Positions 28,684 to 40,700 of a DNA stretch of 64,000 nucleotides are shown here, in pieces. Position numbers and translations under genes: made by a program. The stretch spans positions 62,001 to 126,000 of the forward strand of contig JAEHOE010000172.1 in the NCBI GenBank assembly GCA_016858145.1, written 5' to 3'. The notes under the pieces are model-generated. The model was not told the DNA's origin. It saw only the letters and a list, made by a program, of their open reading frames with translations, and did not search any database. Position 1 is the stretch's first letter. Every line of letters begins with the position of its first letter. The DNA comes from Edaphochlamys debaryana. Lineage: Eukaryota > Chlorophyta > Chlorophyceae > Chlamydomonadales.

Positions 28684-31406
28684 ATGGGCGGCTGGCGGAC
28701 AGTCTGGCTGATTGATTGGCTGGTTGACTGGTTGACATGCTGGTTCCGCGCTTTGGGCCAAAGCGCGCGGTTTGCGCTCAACACGCCGCTGCCGTTGGCG
28801 GGCGTGCGCAACCGGACTGCTTCTCTCTCCAAGGGCGTCCGCTATCTCAACCTTCCAAAGGACCTGAAACGCTGGGAGTATGCCGAGCCCGAGGCGGTGA
28901 GCGGTGAGATCCTGTCGGACGCCATCTCCAAGTTCCCCCCAGCCAGTTTGTCATGCAGGTGAGCAGGGGGATATCTGCGAGCCGTTGGTGGAAAGTGGGT
29001 TGAGGAGCTGCTGCGAGGGAGCCCAGGGGCTAGGGGCTAGGGGCCTCCTTGGGGCTTCCTGCTCCAAGCCGGATGCGCCGCGCCGCAAGCAGGCTATAGC
29101 ACGCCGCCACACCCCACCACCTCGCCCACCCAGCCTTGGTTGATATTGGCTTTCTTTCTGCAGGGTGTTACCCCTGGACAACCTGGACAGAGTGTTGAAG
29201 AGTGTGGACTCGGAGGCGGAACTGGCGTCAGCGTTCCACATGTCTCTTTGTACGAGAGTGCTAGAGCCGCTGGCCTGCGCTGCAGCTGAACTGCTCTGCC
29301 CTGGAGAGCCGCCCAATTGCGTCTGGCGCCAGCAGCCCCCAAGCGCCATCGTGCCCGCCAAGCTGCTCCGCCAGCGCGTCGCCGCACGCGCAGCTCAGCA
29401 GCAGGCCGGCGACGCCGCGGCCCAAGAGGCTCTGGACCGCCACTCCGGTGCCAGCGGGGGAAGTGGCGCAAGCAAGGCGGACCTGATGCTGGTGGTCGAG
29501 CGCGGGGCGCAGCAGAAAGTTGTCTGCATTGGGGAGGTGAAGAGGGTCCCCATCCTGGTACGGCCCGACGGTGCGCCCCTGGACCTCCTGACCGAGGCCC
29601 GCGGCTCCGACGGCACAGCTGCAAAACGAACGCTGCGGCAGGTGGGCTCCACACGCCATTGCGGCCGGGAAAGTGCTCGGCTGCTGGTCTGGGCTAAGCT
29701 CCGTGGGGTGTTGGCGGCTGACTGGCTAAGCCCTTCCGTCTGACCTCCCTCACGCAGCTCTTCACGTACATGGTCGAGTTTGACTGTAGCTACGGCTTCG
29801 TCACCTGCTGGAACGCCACAACCCTTGTGTGCGTGACGCCGGCTGCGCTCGGTCGCCCACCAACCGTGTTCATCTCCGCGCCCATACGGGCGGACAGCAT
29901 TCAGCCCTACACGCTGCTGCGCGCCCTGGCCTGGAAGCAACACCAAGCGCTGCTGCGCGCCTTCGAGCAGCCGAGCGCATCCCCTGTGCTGCACGGTGGT
30001 GTGCAGCAAGGAGGCGATGAGGGGGCCGGGGGGGGAGGGAGGGGCCAGGCTGGCGACGGAGGCAGCGGCCGTGGCGGTGGCAGGCGAGGTGGCGGCAGCC
30101 GCTCTCGCACCGATGGCGGTCGTGGAGGTGGTGGCGATGGCGGCTTCGAGGCGAGCCAGGCTTCAGGAGGACCTAACCCAAGCCCTGAAGTGTGAGTGGG
30201 ACTTACTGCGGCCTGTCTCATGCATCCCTCCCGCCCCAGCCAATGCGGTTCTCCTGTGCCTTGCGCATTCTGGCCATCGCGCCGTCCCGACCGCTGAACC
30301 TTCCCTTGCGCCCTGTGCTGTGCCTTGCAGGCGCAAGCGGGGCCAGGCAGCTCTGGCGGGCACGCTCCTGCTTCGGGACAGCGCTTCCCCTGAGCCAGCC
30401 GGGGCGCCGGGGTGCATCAGCACGACAGGCGGCCAGGTGGCTGGGCGCGTGGCGGGCCAACCCGCTCCGCAGCCAGCGGCGGCACCGGAGCAGGGGACGG
30501 TGCAGCTGGAGTTTCGGGATGTGGTTGCACAGGTGCGGACTGCACTGCAGACGGCCGTGCGAGGACGTTGCTTTCCTGCGGCCTCGGTGCCCCGAAACCG
30601 CACCGCAGCGCCCCTTCTCTGCCCCACACACCCCCTGCCCGATCCTCCACGCCGACCCATACCCCCTCTCGGCTGCCGCAGGGTCGGGACGGGACGGTCT
30701 TCGGAGGCCTCTGCGACGGCGTGCCCGCCTTCATCAAGGTCTACACGTGGGAGGAACCCCAGCTGGCGGCCTACTGGTGCGAGGTGCTCACCTACCGCGC
30801 GCTGGCCCGGCTGCAGGGCAGCCTCGTGCCCGAGGTAGGTGCTCCCGTGTGCCGCCACTGATTGGGCCACGTCGTTAGTTTCCCCGTCTTGCCCGCCGCA
30901 GCCCGCCGCCACCATGGCCTCTGCAGTGCTCCTAATGGCGGTGGTGGCAGCTGGCTGCGCACACCGGGACTTGGCCCGGGGCTTGCAAACACGCCACACC
31001 AATGTTTTGTGTGCCCGACATCCCGCACTCTTGTCGTGTGCCTGTGGTGCAGGTGCTGGCGCATGGTCAGCTGTCTGAGGCCATGCGGTTCCTGGCCATG
31101 CGGGCCGTGCCGCACAGCCGGACGCTGTCGGACTGGCAGGAGGCCCTTCCCCCGGCGGTCAAGGCCGCGGCCCTGCGCGCGCTCGATGACGCCCACGCAG
31201 CCTGCGCGGGCTTTGTGCACGGCGACGTGCGGCCGGAGAACATCCTGGTATTGGGGTCCGGCCTAGCGGAGGGCGGCGGCAGCGGACCCGACCTGCCGCG
31301 CTGCATGCTGCTCGACCTGGGCAGCTCCCGGCTGGACGGCACGCCGCAAGAGCAGGCGGAGGAGCGCCGGGAGCTGGAGGCGCTGCTGGCGGAGCCGTCC
31401 CGTTGA
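28684..31406 (+). CDS. Predicted PD-(D/E)XK nuclease fused to a protein-kinase-like domain
   Basis: Six exons in phase: 28684-28958, 29164-29641, 29758-30191, 30331-30532, 30682-30834 and 31053-31406, 631 residues. The N-terminal half has a helix with DSEAELASAFH, then SKADLMLVVE (Asp198) and CIGEVKRV (Glu216, Lys218). The D...E-x-K pattern is that of a PD-(D/E)XK restriction-type nuclease fold. A Gly-rich linker (about residues 340-395) follows. The C-terminal half has a phosphate-loop-like GRDGTVFGG, an IK pair (Lys482), FVHGDVRPENILV (Asp572, Asn577) and LLDLGSS (Asp602), the core of a protein-kinase-like fold. It ends soon after the DLG motif, so the C-lobe is short. This nuclease-kinase pairing recalls Crinkler-type proteins of oomycetes, fungi and algae. 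Whether this one acts on DNA is unknown. The first exon start is uncertain because the ATG at 28684 opens an odd Trp-rich stretch. Confidence 0.75.
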
Positions 31407-32941
31407 CCTTGGGGTGGCAGGGGCGGAGTCACGGCAATGAGACCGCTCGCAGCGGGGCCGCCGCCGGTGCGGCTGGCACGGGGCCTGCTGCCGGCCTGGG
31501 CAGGGGCGCGGGGGCGGCCCGTCACGTTGGGTAGATGTGCCGGGCAGGCGCGACCGGGCACAGCAGGTCGGGGCGGGGGCGACAGTGGGGAGGTCGACAT
31601 CTTGGAGGGGAGGTGCAGACCTGTATGTGGAGGGCGATAGGGGGCGCGCCAAGCCACCCGCATGTATCCATCTATCGCGGGATCGGGGCATAGCTACGGG
31701 TGAGAGGGGCGGCGTCGTTGATTGGACATCAGTTGGTGTGACGGTTTGGCTGCGGGTCGGTGAAGATCTAGCAGGCGCTGCAGGTCGAGCGTGCGTAGCC
31801 GCTCGCCCCCTGTTTGGTCACTAGGATTCCGCTTGTGAACGCGTGGCTGCGGTCAGTAGTGGCCCCTGGACACGGACATTGGGCGGTTACAGCACTCCCT
31901 CCTCCCCATACCCAATGCACATGCACTGGCCACACTGGCCCCGACCCTGCGCCGGCTGGTCGCGACGGGCCGTTGGTGAAGTCTCTACCTCACCTCCGGG
32001 AAGGGGCTTGCCTAAACCAGTCCCTCAACATTGCCAGCCCCTGGGGCGTATACATGCTATGATCTGTTCTCCACCTCTCCTGCGGGTAGGTTGCCGGGCA
32101 GCACAGCCTTACGTTATTGGATTGCCGTAGCCCCTCCTGGGTCCCGGCCCCTCACCTGAGATGATAGGGGAGGATTCGGGTATGAGGAGGCGGCAGAGCG
32201 GGGCGGAGGTACCCTGCCCCGGACTTCTCTGGGCTTGCCCCCGCCCGCTCCCCGCCGAAGCGCAACCCCTGTGGAGGCTACGGTACGGTACGCTGAGCAT
32301 TGCAGCCCGAAAGCGCTCGATGTGGGGCTCGAAGACGTGGGAGAACTGTACTCGGCTACTCGCAGGGGCCGTGCAGCGTAGTCAGGACGACGCCGGGGGA
32401 GCAGCTGAGCGCGTCGGCGTAGCCGCTGTCGCAACGCGAGAGGAAGGCAGGGTGCCAGGACTGCGCATTGCCGAGGCAGGGGCCAACCTAGGGGCAGCCG
32501 CGCGCGCAAACAGTGCTTTCCTGGCTCCTGGTGTCGAGGTCCCCGGTGTGGTGCGTGCAGGCGTCGCCAGTCCCGCTTGAGTACGTTGGCCCACCTGTGA
32601 CATTGGGGACGGTCCGTGGCATGTCCGTGGCATGTCGCGAGGTGGCACTGGCTGAGTGACATCTGTGTTTGCCGGGCCCACTCATTCGCGCTCCTTGCCT
32701 CCCGTCCTCCCGCCGTTGCAAATGTCGCTTGGTGAAAGCTTTGGTCGTCGCTGGTACGAGGGAACCCGCGAGGCGGTGGGGCCGGCGGAAGGTGCCGGGG
32801 GTAGGACGACACGCTTGGCGGGCGAGCGTGACGATTGGCGTTGGACTGCCCAGGGCGCCAACGGATAGACGCGGTGATATTGTGTGCGCTGTAGATAGCC
32901 AGGAAACGGCTTGCACTACTCTTCCACGGCTTCACGAAGAA
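31407..32941. other. Intergenic, no gene seen
   Basis: 3' UTR of the nuclease-kinase gene followed by the upstream region of the CAAX-protease gene. A 140-codon open frame at 32161-32580 and longer antisense frames have no motif or splice partner. No TGTAA was found after 31406. Confidence 0.45.
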
Positions 32942-35340
32942 ATGCAAGCGTGGACTGTGCCCACCGCGCCAGCTCGTTCCGAGCGTCCGCCGCTGTCAAG
33001 CATAGCTGCGTCTTCTCTAGGGGCGCCAGCTCGTTGTAGGCCATGCAACGCGTCCAAGTCGCTGTGGCCCTTCCCGCCGACGCTCGCTCAGCGTAGCGGC
33101 TTGACGCTGCGTTGCCGCGCGGCCCGGGAGAACGTCAAAGAGGCTAGGAAGCCTGTGGAACAGCCCGCGAAGCTGTGGGGCCGGTCAGGCGGCAGCGGGG
33201 ATGGCGACGATGAGGAGTCGACGTGGGGCGTGTTCGACCTAAAGCGCTATGACGGTCGCTGGGACGTGCCCTGGGGTGCGGGGCGAGTCGCGGGCGGCCT
33301 GGCGCTCTGGTTCGGCAGCTTCGTGGCGGTGGGCTTCCTGGTGGTCCCCAGCCTCTATCGCGCAGCGGGCGTGTCGCTGTTTGACCTTTCGCCCGAGGTG
33401 AGGCCTGCGTTCCTGATTGCTGGCGCTTGTGCTGGGGCCCATACGATGTAGGGGTGCCGCGGGGGGCCTGGCGGCCACTGCAAAGCACGGAGGGGCCAGG
33501 CAGGGGTAGGGGTGCAGGGGGCTAGGGCCCACCGCCTCGGCCCTCCTCCGCCCGCACCCGCTCCCAAATCCCTCACCCCAACCCACCCCCCAACCACCCC
33601 AACCACCCCACCCCAACCCACCCAGGACAAGGCCTCCTTCACGCTGGTCTGCCAGCTGGTGGAGACGGTGGTGTCCCTGGCGCTGGTGCGGGTGCTGACG
33701 GTGGGGCCGCTCAAGGAGGCGCCGCCGCCCGCGGAGGGCGAGGGCGCTGGGATGCGGGACTTCTTCAACTACTCCCCGGCCGGGTGGGTGGATGGGGTTG
33801 GGGGGAGGGTGGGGAGGTCAGGCAGGTGTCAAGTGGGGTTGCCTGCCGCGCAGGGGCGCCAGGTGTTTGAGGGTGGGGGTGAGGTCGTCTCCCGCGGGTG
33901 GGGTCGTCGGGGCATGCGGCATGCGCTATCAGGTAGGGGGCCGTGAGGTCGCTAGCGTCAAAAGCATGCCGCCCCCGGGAGTCGAGGTACACGTGCTCAA
34001 ATGCCCCTGAGCCCTCGGCGGTGGGGGTCCGCGCCTGCCTGCCCGACCATCCCGGCCCAAGTCCCCCAGTGCAGACCCCCACACCCTCCCACCACCCATC
34101 CACCCCGCTCCCCTCCTACAGGCCCTTCGCCAAGCCCCGCGGCTGGGCCTTCTGGGCTCTGCTGGGGATGCTGGCGGCTCCCCTGGTGGTTGGGGCGAGC
34201 GCGGCGGTCCTGGAGGCGGTGGGGTACGAGCGGGCCATGGCGGGGGGGCAGGGCACGGTGGACGGCGTTGCCTCCATGATCGATCTGGACACGCCCACCT
34301 ACCTGTCGCTGCTGGCGGTGACGGGGGCGCTGGCGCCCATACTGGAGGTGGGGGGCGGGCGGGTGGGATGGGGGTGGGCGGGAGCGGGGAGGGAGTGGGG
34401 GCTAGAGGTGGGGACGCGCGAGAGAGGGGAGGAGGAAGGGGTGGGGGCGATGGGGACTTGTGCGGGGTTCCATGGTGTCCAGTGTGAAGGGCTGCTCGTG
34501 TGAGGCGGGATGAGGTCCACTGTGAGTCGGGGGCAAAAAGTGCCGGCCAGCCGGCCGCCCACCCACCCTACACGCACGCCCTACCCTTTTCCTCAACCCT
34601 GCATCCCGCCCCTCATCGCCACCCCCCACCCCCCGCAGGAGACCGTCTTCCGCGGCTTCCTGCTGACGTCACTCACCCGCTACCTGCCCACGTGGGCGGC
34701 CGTGGTGACGTCATCCGTGGCCTTCGGCGCCGCGCACCTCTCCTCCCGCGACTTCCCCGTGCTGTGCGCGCTGGGCTGCCTGCTGGGCGTGAGCTACGTG
34801 CGCAGCAGGAACCTGCTCACGCCCATCATCATTCACGGCGCCTGGAACAGCTCCGTGCTGAGCCTGCTCTTCTGGCTGGCCAACGAGGGCGTCAACGTGC
34901 AGGAGCTGCTCAAGGTAGGGGGGAGAGAGGGGGGAAAGGGGAGGGGAAAGCGCGTGTGTGTATGTGCGTGTCACGGCTGGCAATGCGGGCGTCAACGTGC
35001 AGGAGCTGCTCAAGGTGGGGTGGGGGCGTGGGGGGGAGAGGGGGGAAAGGGGGAAGGGCGTGTGTGCATACGGGCGAGGTCTGGCGGGCAGGCCGGGGAG
35101 GTGACGGCGCGTGAGGCATGTGGGGGCTCCGCCGCTGAAGTGCTGATACCGTGCGGCCACGGATGGGCTGCGGGGCTGCCCTCGCGAGTGGGCTGTCGTG
35201 GGCATGGCTCGCCTCAGCTAGGGATAGCTGTGGCTCCCGGGCTGCTGACACACCGTGGCGCCAAGCTGACCTGCTGACCTCACCGCTCTGCTCCCCACCT
35301 CTGCCCCCGCCAGGAGGTGCGAAACGCTGCGGCCAGCTGA
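32942..35340 (+). CDS. CAAX-type (CPBP/ABI) membrane protease, plastid-targeted
   Basis: Five exons in phase: 32942-33397, 33626-33783, 34122-34347, 34639-34914 and 35314-35340, 380 residues. The start at 32942 gives a Ser/Ala/Arg-rich chloroplast leader (MQAWTVPTAPARSERPPLSS). Six or more hydrophobic helices follow. The family signature is complete: EETVFR (Glu280, Glu281, Arg285), FGAAH (Phe309, His313) and HGAWNS (His346, Asn350), the intramembrane metal site of CPBP proteases. Relatives cleave prenylated proteins or act in bacteriocin immunity and protein retention; plastid members have mostly unknown substrates. The last exon has only nine codons (EVRNAAAS and stop). The final intron begins with a duplicated copy of the exon-4 end. 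TGTAA follows at 35624. Confidence 0.87.
34985..35017 (+). repeat. Copy of the exon-4 end placed inside intron 4
   Basis: About 30 bp of exon 4 plus its GT (34885-34916; GTCAACGTGCAGGAGCTGCT) is repeated about 100 bp downstream, with flanking GGGGGGAGAGAGG sequence also shared. The copy carries its own possible donor (AAG|GTGGGG). Confidence 0.9.
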
Positions 35341-35623
35341 GGCGCTCCGCATGGGGAGCAGGCGGGGGAGCGCAGGAGGCGGGCAAGGCGGCAGGCTGGA
35401 GCGGGGCGCAGGAGGGCAGGGGACGGGCCTGGGGGCGATGGGCGCCCTCTGGCGACGAAGTGCGCGGGCGGTTGCAACCAGGGTGCAGTGTGTCGGGTGT
35501 GTGCTGACCCTGGGCGCGTGTGGCATGATGTGTGGTGTGTGCGGAACCTCGGTCGAGAGGCCGGGGCCCCGAGGGGTCAGTAGAGGCGGTGAGCACGAGA
35601 GCAAGGCTTCACCTTGACTGCAG

Positions 35624-35628
35624 TGTAA
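35624..35628 (+). terminator. TGTAA poly(A) signal of the CAAX-protease gene
   Basis: TGTAA 284 bp after the stop codon, on the coding strand. Confidence 0.6.
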
Positions 35629-35639
35629 AGGGATCAAGC

Positions 35640-37754
35640 TCCGCCGCAAGAGGGCCACAGTCCACTTGCACAGGGAGAATGGCCACGAGTGCTTTCCGCC
35701 CGCGCCAAGCCCTTTCCGGAGTATGAGTTTTCCCCACAGCGGCCGTCTGCAACGGTCAGTTAATGCAGTACGTAGGGGCACCACGAGATGTGGTTGAATG
35801 CCAGATCCCTGTCTATCCCGTGCGAGTGGCAAGAGGACGCCAAATCCGCTGTCAGACGGACACCAGTTTGCAAGGGTTCATGCAGCTTGCGGGGAAACCC
35901 TGGGGCGAGAGGCCATGCAAGCGTCCGCACCAAATGGTGAGGGGCACACAGATAGCGTCCACCAAGGTAACCCGGCCGATGCCGCCGAATCGGCCAAGGC
36001 GTGAAGAGTGCTCTGTCCTTCGGGATCTGGCCCTGTCTGCGGGACAAGCGGGGCGCCCCCATGGGGGCGGAAAAGGGCTGAGTATCGCTATCACTCTGGC
36101 TGAGTATCGCTATCACTCTGGCACGCAGGCACGCCAACACGGGGTAATCCCGGGGGGCTTCGCCGCCCGAAGAGCCTGGCGGCTCAGCCCAAAAATGTCC
36201 CACGGCCAGCCCGCGCCTCCATCTGCTGCCGTCCAGCCCCGGGGGGGGCACAGCAGGGCAGTGATCTCAGTAGTGACGCACATGGCGCAGGTCTGCGGGA
36301 AAATGCTGGGGCGGGAGACCTCGTATAACAATGCGCGGAGCAGTCCTTCTTTGCAATGCGGGCATGGACCATGGAGTACTTGCCGCCATCGTCTCTTAGC
36401 AGCCCCGTCGTAGCCGCCTTGACCCTGAGATCAGTTCCACTCCGCAGGCTCAGCATGAGGCCCCCGGGTTGTCGCACGCACCCCGGCCAAAGTCGAAAGC
36501 AGATGTTAACACGATTAGACAAGTGTGCGGGATGTCATCTGCCGGGGCATCTTGGTCTTCCGCCTGACTTGACATCACCGTTCACACCGCCCATACGGCG
36601 CCCCACGCATGCCCGTGTCGCGAACGTGCACCGGCCGCGTCGCTGCCGAGGCTGTGCCCACAACGGGAGCACCCAACGGGCGACGCCTCAGCGCCCGAGC
36701 CTCGAGTGCCCATTCGCACGCCCACCGTCCCAAACTGAACTGGGCCTGGCGCCCCACCTACCCGCCTTCCCGGCGGGAGGCGGGGGCCGTGAAACACACC
36801 CTATGCACTTTCTCTTGGCCTGGACATCCATAACCTTAGCCCACATACGAAGGTCTGAGGGTCAAGGAGTTTCATCGTTCGCCCGCGCTCGGACACGAGT
36901 GCCGCGTACGCCCGCGCCATTGTCCGTTCTTTGATCTCTGCGTGCTACCTGCTACAACTCACCGCGCGAGACGAGACACGACGAGGCGAACAATGCAAGC
37001 CGCACCATACACTCATCACACCACCATCAGGAGCAACGGCAGCCACTGCCCGGGCCCCCACGAAACGCCACAGCGTCACCACAATCATCTACCGTACGCT
37101 TTCCTGTGGCAGCTGACCGCGCGCGCACAAGCTCATCCCTGCTCCAGGGGGATTGCACAAACACGTACCGGTACCGTACAGCATTGCTCGACGTTAGCAC
37201 ACCGAGCGCCGGCGCCGCTGAGCTGCCCGCCATGCCTCCACAAGCACGCAGAGCGGTTATTTCCCATGCCATGACCCCACGTTCACTGCCCACCCGAACA
37301 CCGTGCTCGTCTTAGGAAGAAGGCGCCGCAATGCACGCGCCTTTAGGGGGCCGAGGACAGCCCCGGCCCCCTCCCATGGATACTGGATTACTGAGACCAA
37401 ACGCGCCGCTAGCCGGCTCCCGCCGCCCGGCCTTCCTTTCAGCTGCGTCGAGACCCCAGGGGCCCTACCACCAGCCCCACGCCGCCGCACTGCAGCAAGC
37501 GACACCCCGCTCTCGTTCTTGCTCCCGCAGCCTTCCCGTCGCTGTCCATCGTGCTCTCCTTCTGTTCTTCCCCCAGCTTTGCGCTGCATCCGTTTGCATT
37601 CCATCCCGTACGGGCCTGCCAACCCGCGTCGGCGCGCCTGCATCCACTCGCCCTCCGGCCAGCTGCACGAGGAGCCCCGGGCCCGCGCCCGCAGCCCGTG
37701 CCAGCACGGGGCCTCCTGCGCCCCCTGCCGCCGCCTTCCCCGCCGGGGCTACGC
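35640..37754. other. Convergent intergenic region with repeat debris
   Basis: No intact gene. It includes a 22-bp direct duplication at about 36078-36121 (GCTGAGTATCGCTATCACTC twice) and ~95 bp (36195-36290) shared with 16921-17010. A minus-strand scrap reads GGIGRVTLVDAICVPLTIW (about 35925-35995), which looks like the 'gRVtLv' segment after the core of non-LTR reverse transcriptases. The right part should contain the 3' UTR of the GAF-kinase gene. Confidence 0.4.
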
Positions 37755-40700
37755 TTACGCCCCCTGCACCTGGTTGCTCGGCGGCGAAGGGCCGCCACTC
37801 GCCGCCACCGCCGCCACGCGCGGCTGCACGGGCGGAGACTGCTGCGCCGCCGCTACACCGGCCTGCGCGCCCGCGGCCCCGGCCCCGGCAGCAACGGTGC
37901 GGGGGCTGGCGCCCACGCCGGGCCCCATGGGCGAGGGCGCCTGCGGCGCGCGGCGCACCTGCGAGGGCCGACGGTCCATGCCCGACGGAACGCCCATCCC
38001 CCCGGCGCCGCCGCCGCCCGCTCCGTGCTGCTGCTGCATGTACTCAAACTTCTCGCCCATGGACCCGAACGATCCGCCCACCATGGAGTCCATCTCGCGG
38101 TCGTCCACCTGCAGTTGGCGGTTAGAAAGGCGTAAGTTGGGATCAGTAAGGATACAGGAGGGGAGGACCAGCGGATGACAGGGCCTCCGTGTCCAGCGGG
38201 CAGCCATTGATGGACCCGCCCTGCCTCCCGCCCACACCGCTCTTGTCGAGCCCGCCAGGCTGCCCGCCCGCCGCAGCCCCCCGCTGCAATCCCTCACACT
38301 CCCATCACAACCGCCCAACCACCCTTCCCGCTCCCCATCCAACGCGCCTGCTGCAGCATGGCGTTGAGGTGCGTGAGGATCTCGTCGAATGTCGGCCGCG
38401 CCTGCGGGCTGCCAGACCAGGCGCTCTGCGCCAGCACCACGTAGCCCGCGGGCGTGGTGCCGGGGAACTTGGGGCGCAGGCCGCGCATCACCACCTCCTC
38501 CACCAGCTGCTGCTGCTTCATGTTGCCGTAGGGGCGCTGGCCCGTGTACATCTCCCACATCAGGATGCCGAAGGCTGTGGGCGGGGTGAGCGGGGCCCGG
38601 GGGAGAAGCTGGGGTCAGGAACACGGGTTGATTATTGGGATGACTGTCGCGTCCGGCCGCTGCAAGGCCAATGCAGCTTCCCCTCCTCCGCCGCCATCCC
38701 CTCCCTCCCCAATCCGACCGCCCGCCTCACCGTACACGTCCACGCTGCTGTTGACCTTCTTGTTGCAGATGAGCGCCTCGGGCGCCACGTAGGCGGCGGT
38801 GCCGCACGAGTTGAAGGGGAAGGACGCGCACGTGTCGTCGTCCTCCACGCTGTGAGGGAGAGAGGGAAGGAAGGGGGTGGAGGGGCAGGGGCGGTGAGGG
38901 ACGGGGAGCGTGAAAGAGGGAGAGGAGAGCGAAAGAAGCGAGCGCGGCTCTGGACAAGAGGTGCACGACCATGGCCGCGGCACGCGAGGCCCGGTGGGGC
39001 GATGGCCCCTGCCGCGGGCCCTGCTGCTGAGGATGCCGCTGGGCTCACCGGCTCAGGCCGAAGTCCGACACCTTGGCGGTGAAGCCCCGGAAGTCGATGT
39101 TGGAGGACTTGAGAAGCACGTTGGCGGGCTTGATGTCGCAGTGCACCACGCCCATGCGGTGCAGGTAACCGCAGGCGGAGGCGATCTCGATCAGCGTCAG
39201 CAGCAGCGTGCGCATGTTGACCTGGGGGGCGGTGGGGGGTTCAGGGAAGGGGGGTTGAGGAGGCGGTGAGTGGGGCTGGGCACTCGTGCTCAAGCAGCTC
39301 CTGCACCTGCCGGGCACGGCCCCCTACCTCGCCTAGCTCCTCCCCATCAGGGAGCCTACCGGCTGCGCCCCTAGACCCCTGACCGTCACCGCCTCCGCCC
39401 CCCCCCCCGCACCTTCATGGGCTGCTGCCGCGCGCGCTCCGCCAGCTCCGCCGCCTGCGCCCCGTCGCCCGCGCCGGCCGCCGCCGCGATGGCGGGGTTG
39501 GGGATCATGAAGATGTTGTTCTTGAGCGCGTTGGACAGGTTGCCCAGGTCGCAGTACTCAATGACCTGAGCGCGGGCGGGAAGGGGTCGGGAGGTCAGGG
39601 TTGCGGTTCAAGGTCGAGGAGACAATGCCCGAGCTGGAACCCTACTGCCCAGCTGCGCACCCGCGCCGCCGCCTGCTCACCTCCGCTCCCCCTCCTGCCC
39701 GCCGCCCCCCCCCCCCCACCCCACCCCGCCCACCTCCAGGTGGCAGGTCTTGTCCTCCATGGACAGCAGGTACTTGTAGGCGGGGGAGTTCATGACGGTG
39801 GGGTTGTTGAAGCGGTGCACGGTGGTGGCCAGCAGGTCGCGCACCAGCACGTCCGTCAGGCAGTTGTAGGCCTGAGCGTGTTGGGGCGGAGGGCAGTAGA
39901 TGGGGGCGGCAGGCGGAGCGCGTGAAAGCGGGTGGGAGGCGGGACCCCTCCGCTCCAGCAGCTCCAGCTCCGCCCTCCATGTAACCACGCATTGCCCGTC
40001 TAGAGCGCCCAGCTCTCGCCCCGCCCCACGGCCCGCACCTGCACGATGTTGGGGTGCGACAGCGCCGACAGGATGGCGATCTCGTGCGCGTTCTTCATCA
40101 CCATCTTCTCGTTCTTGCCGTCGTCGCACACCACCTTGACTCCCACGACCAGCCCGCGCCACAGCCCACGGAACACCTGGGGACGAGGGACGAGGCGAGC
40201 GGGCGGAAAGGGTGAGGGAGACGCAGAGGACGAGGCTCAAAGGCCGCACAGCTGTCGGCCCTCGGCCCTGCCATCCCAGCTGGGGCCTCGACTGCCGCCC
40301 GGGCCCGCACCCTGCGCTCAAACAGCCCCCCACCTTGGCGAAGCCGCCCTCGCCCAGCAGGCCCGTGATCTGCAGGTCCGTCATGGTGGTGTTCTGGGGG
40401 GAGAGGGGGGGAGGAAAACGTGGGCAGGTGAGTCGGAGGAGGTGGGGGCGGCAGGTGGCGACGCCGCATGCTGAATGGGCCCCGAGGGAGTAGGAAGCTC
40501 TGCGCCCCTTCACTCCTGTGTGCGGCCCCTCCGCTGTCCCTGCCTCGCTTTGGAAGCCCCTCCGGTGGCTCTGCCCCTCCAACTTGGATCGCTTCCCCCC
40601 GTTCGCTGTCCCCGGTCCCGTCCTTGGAACCCTACCCCCCTTCCGCTCCTCCCCCACTGCTCCACCCCACCCCTCCGCTCCCGCTCCCTTCCAGACGGCT

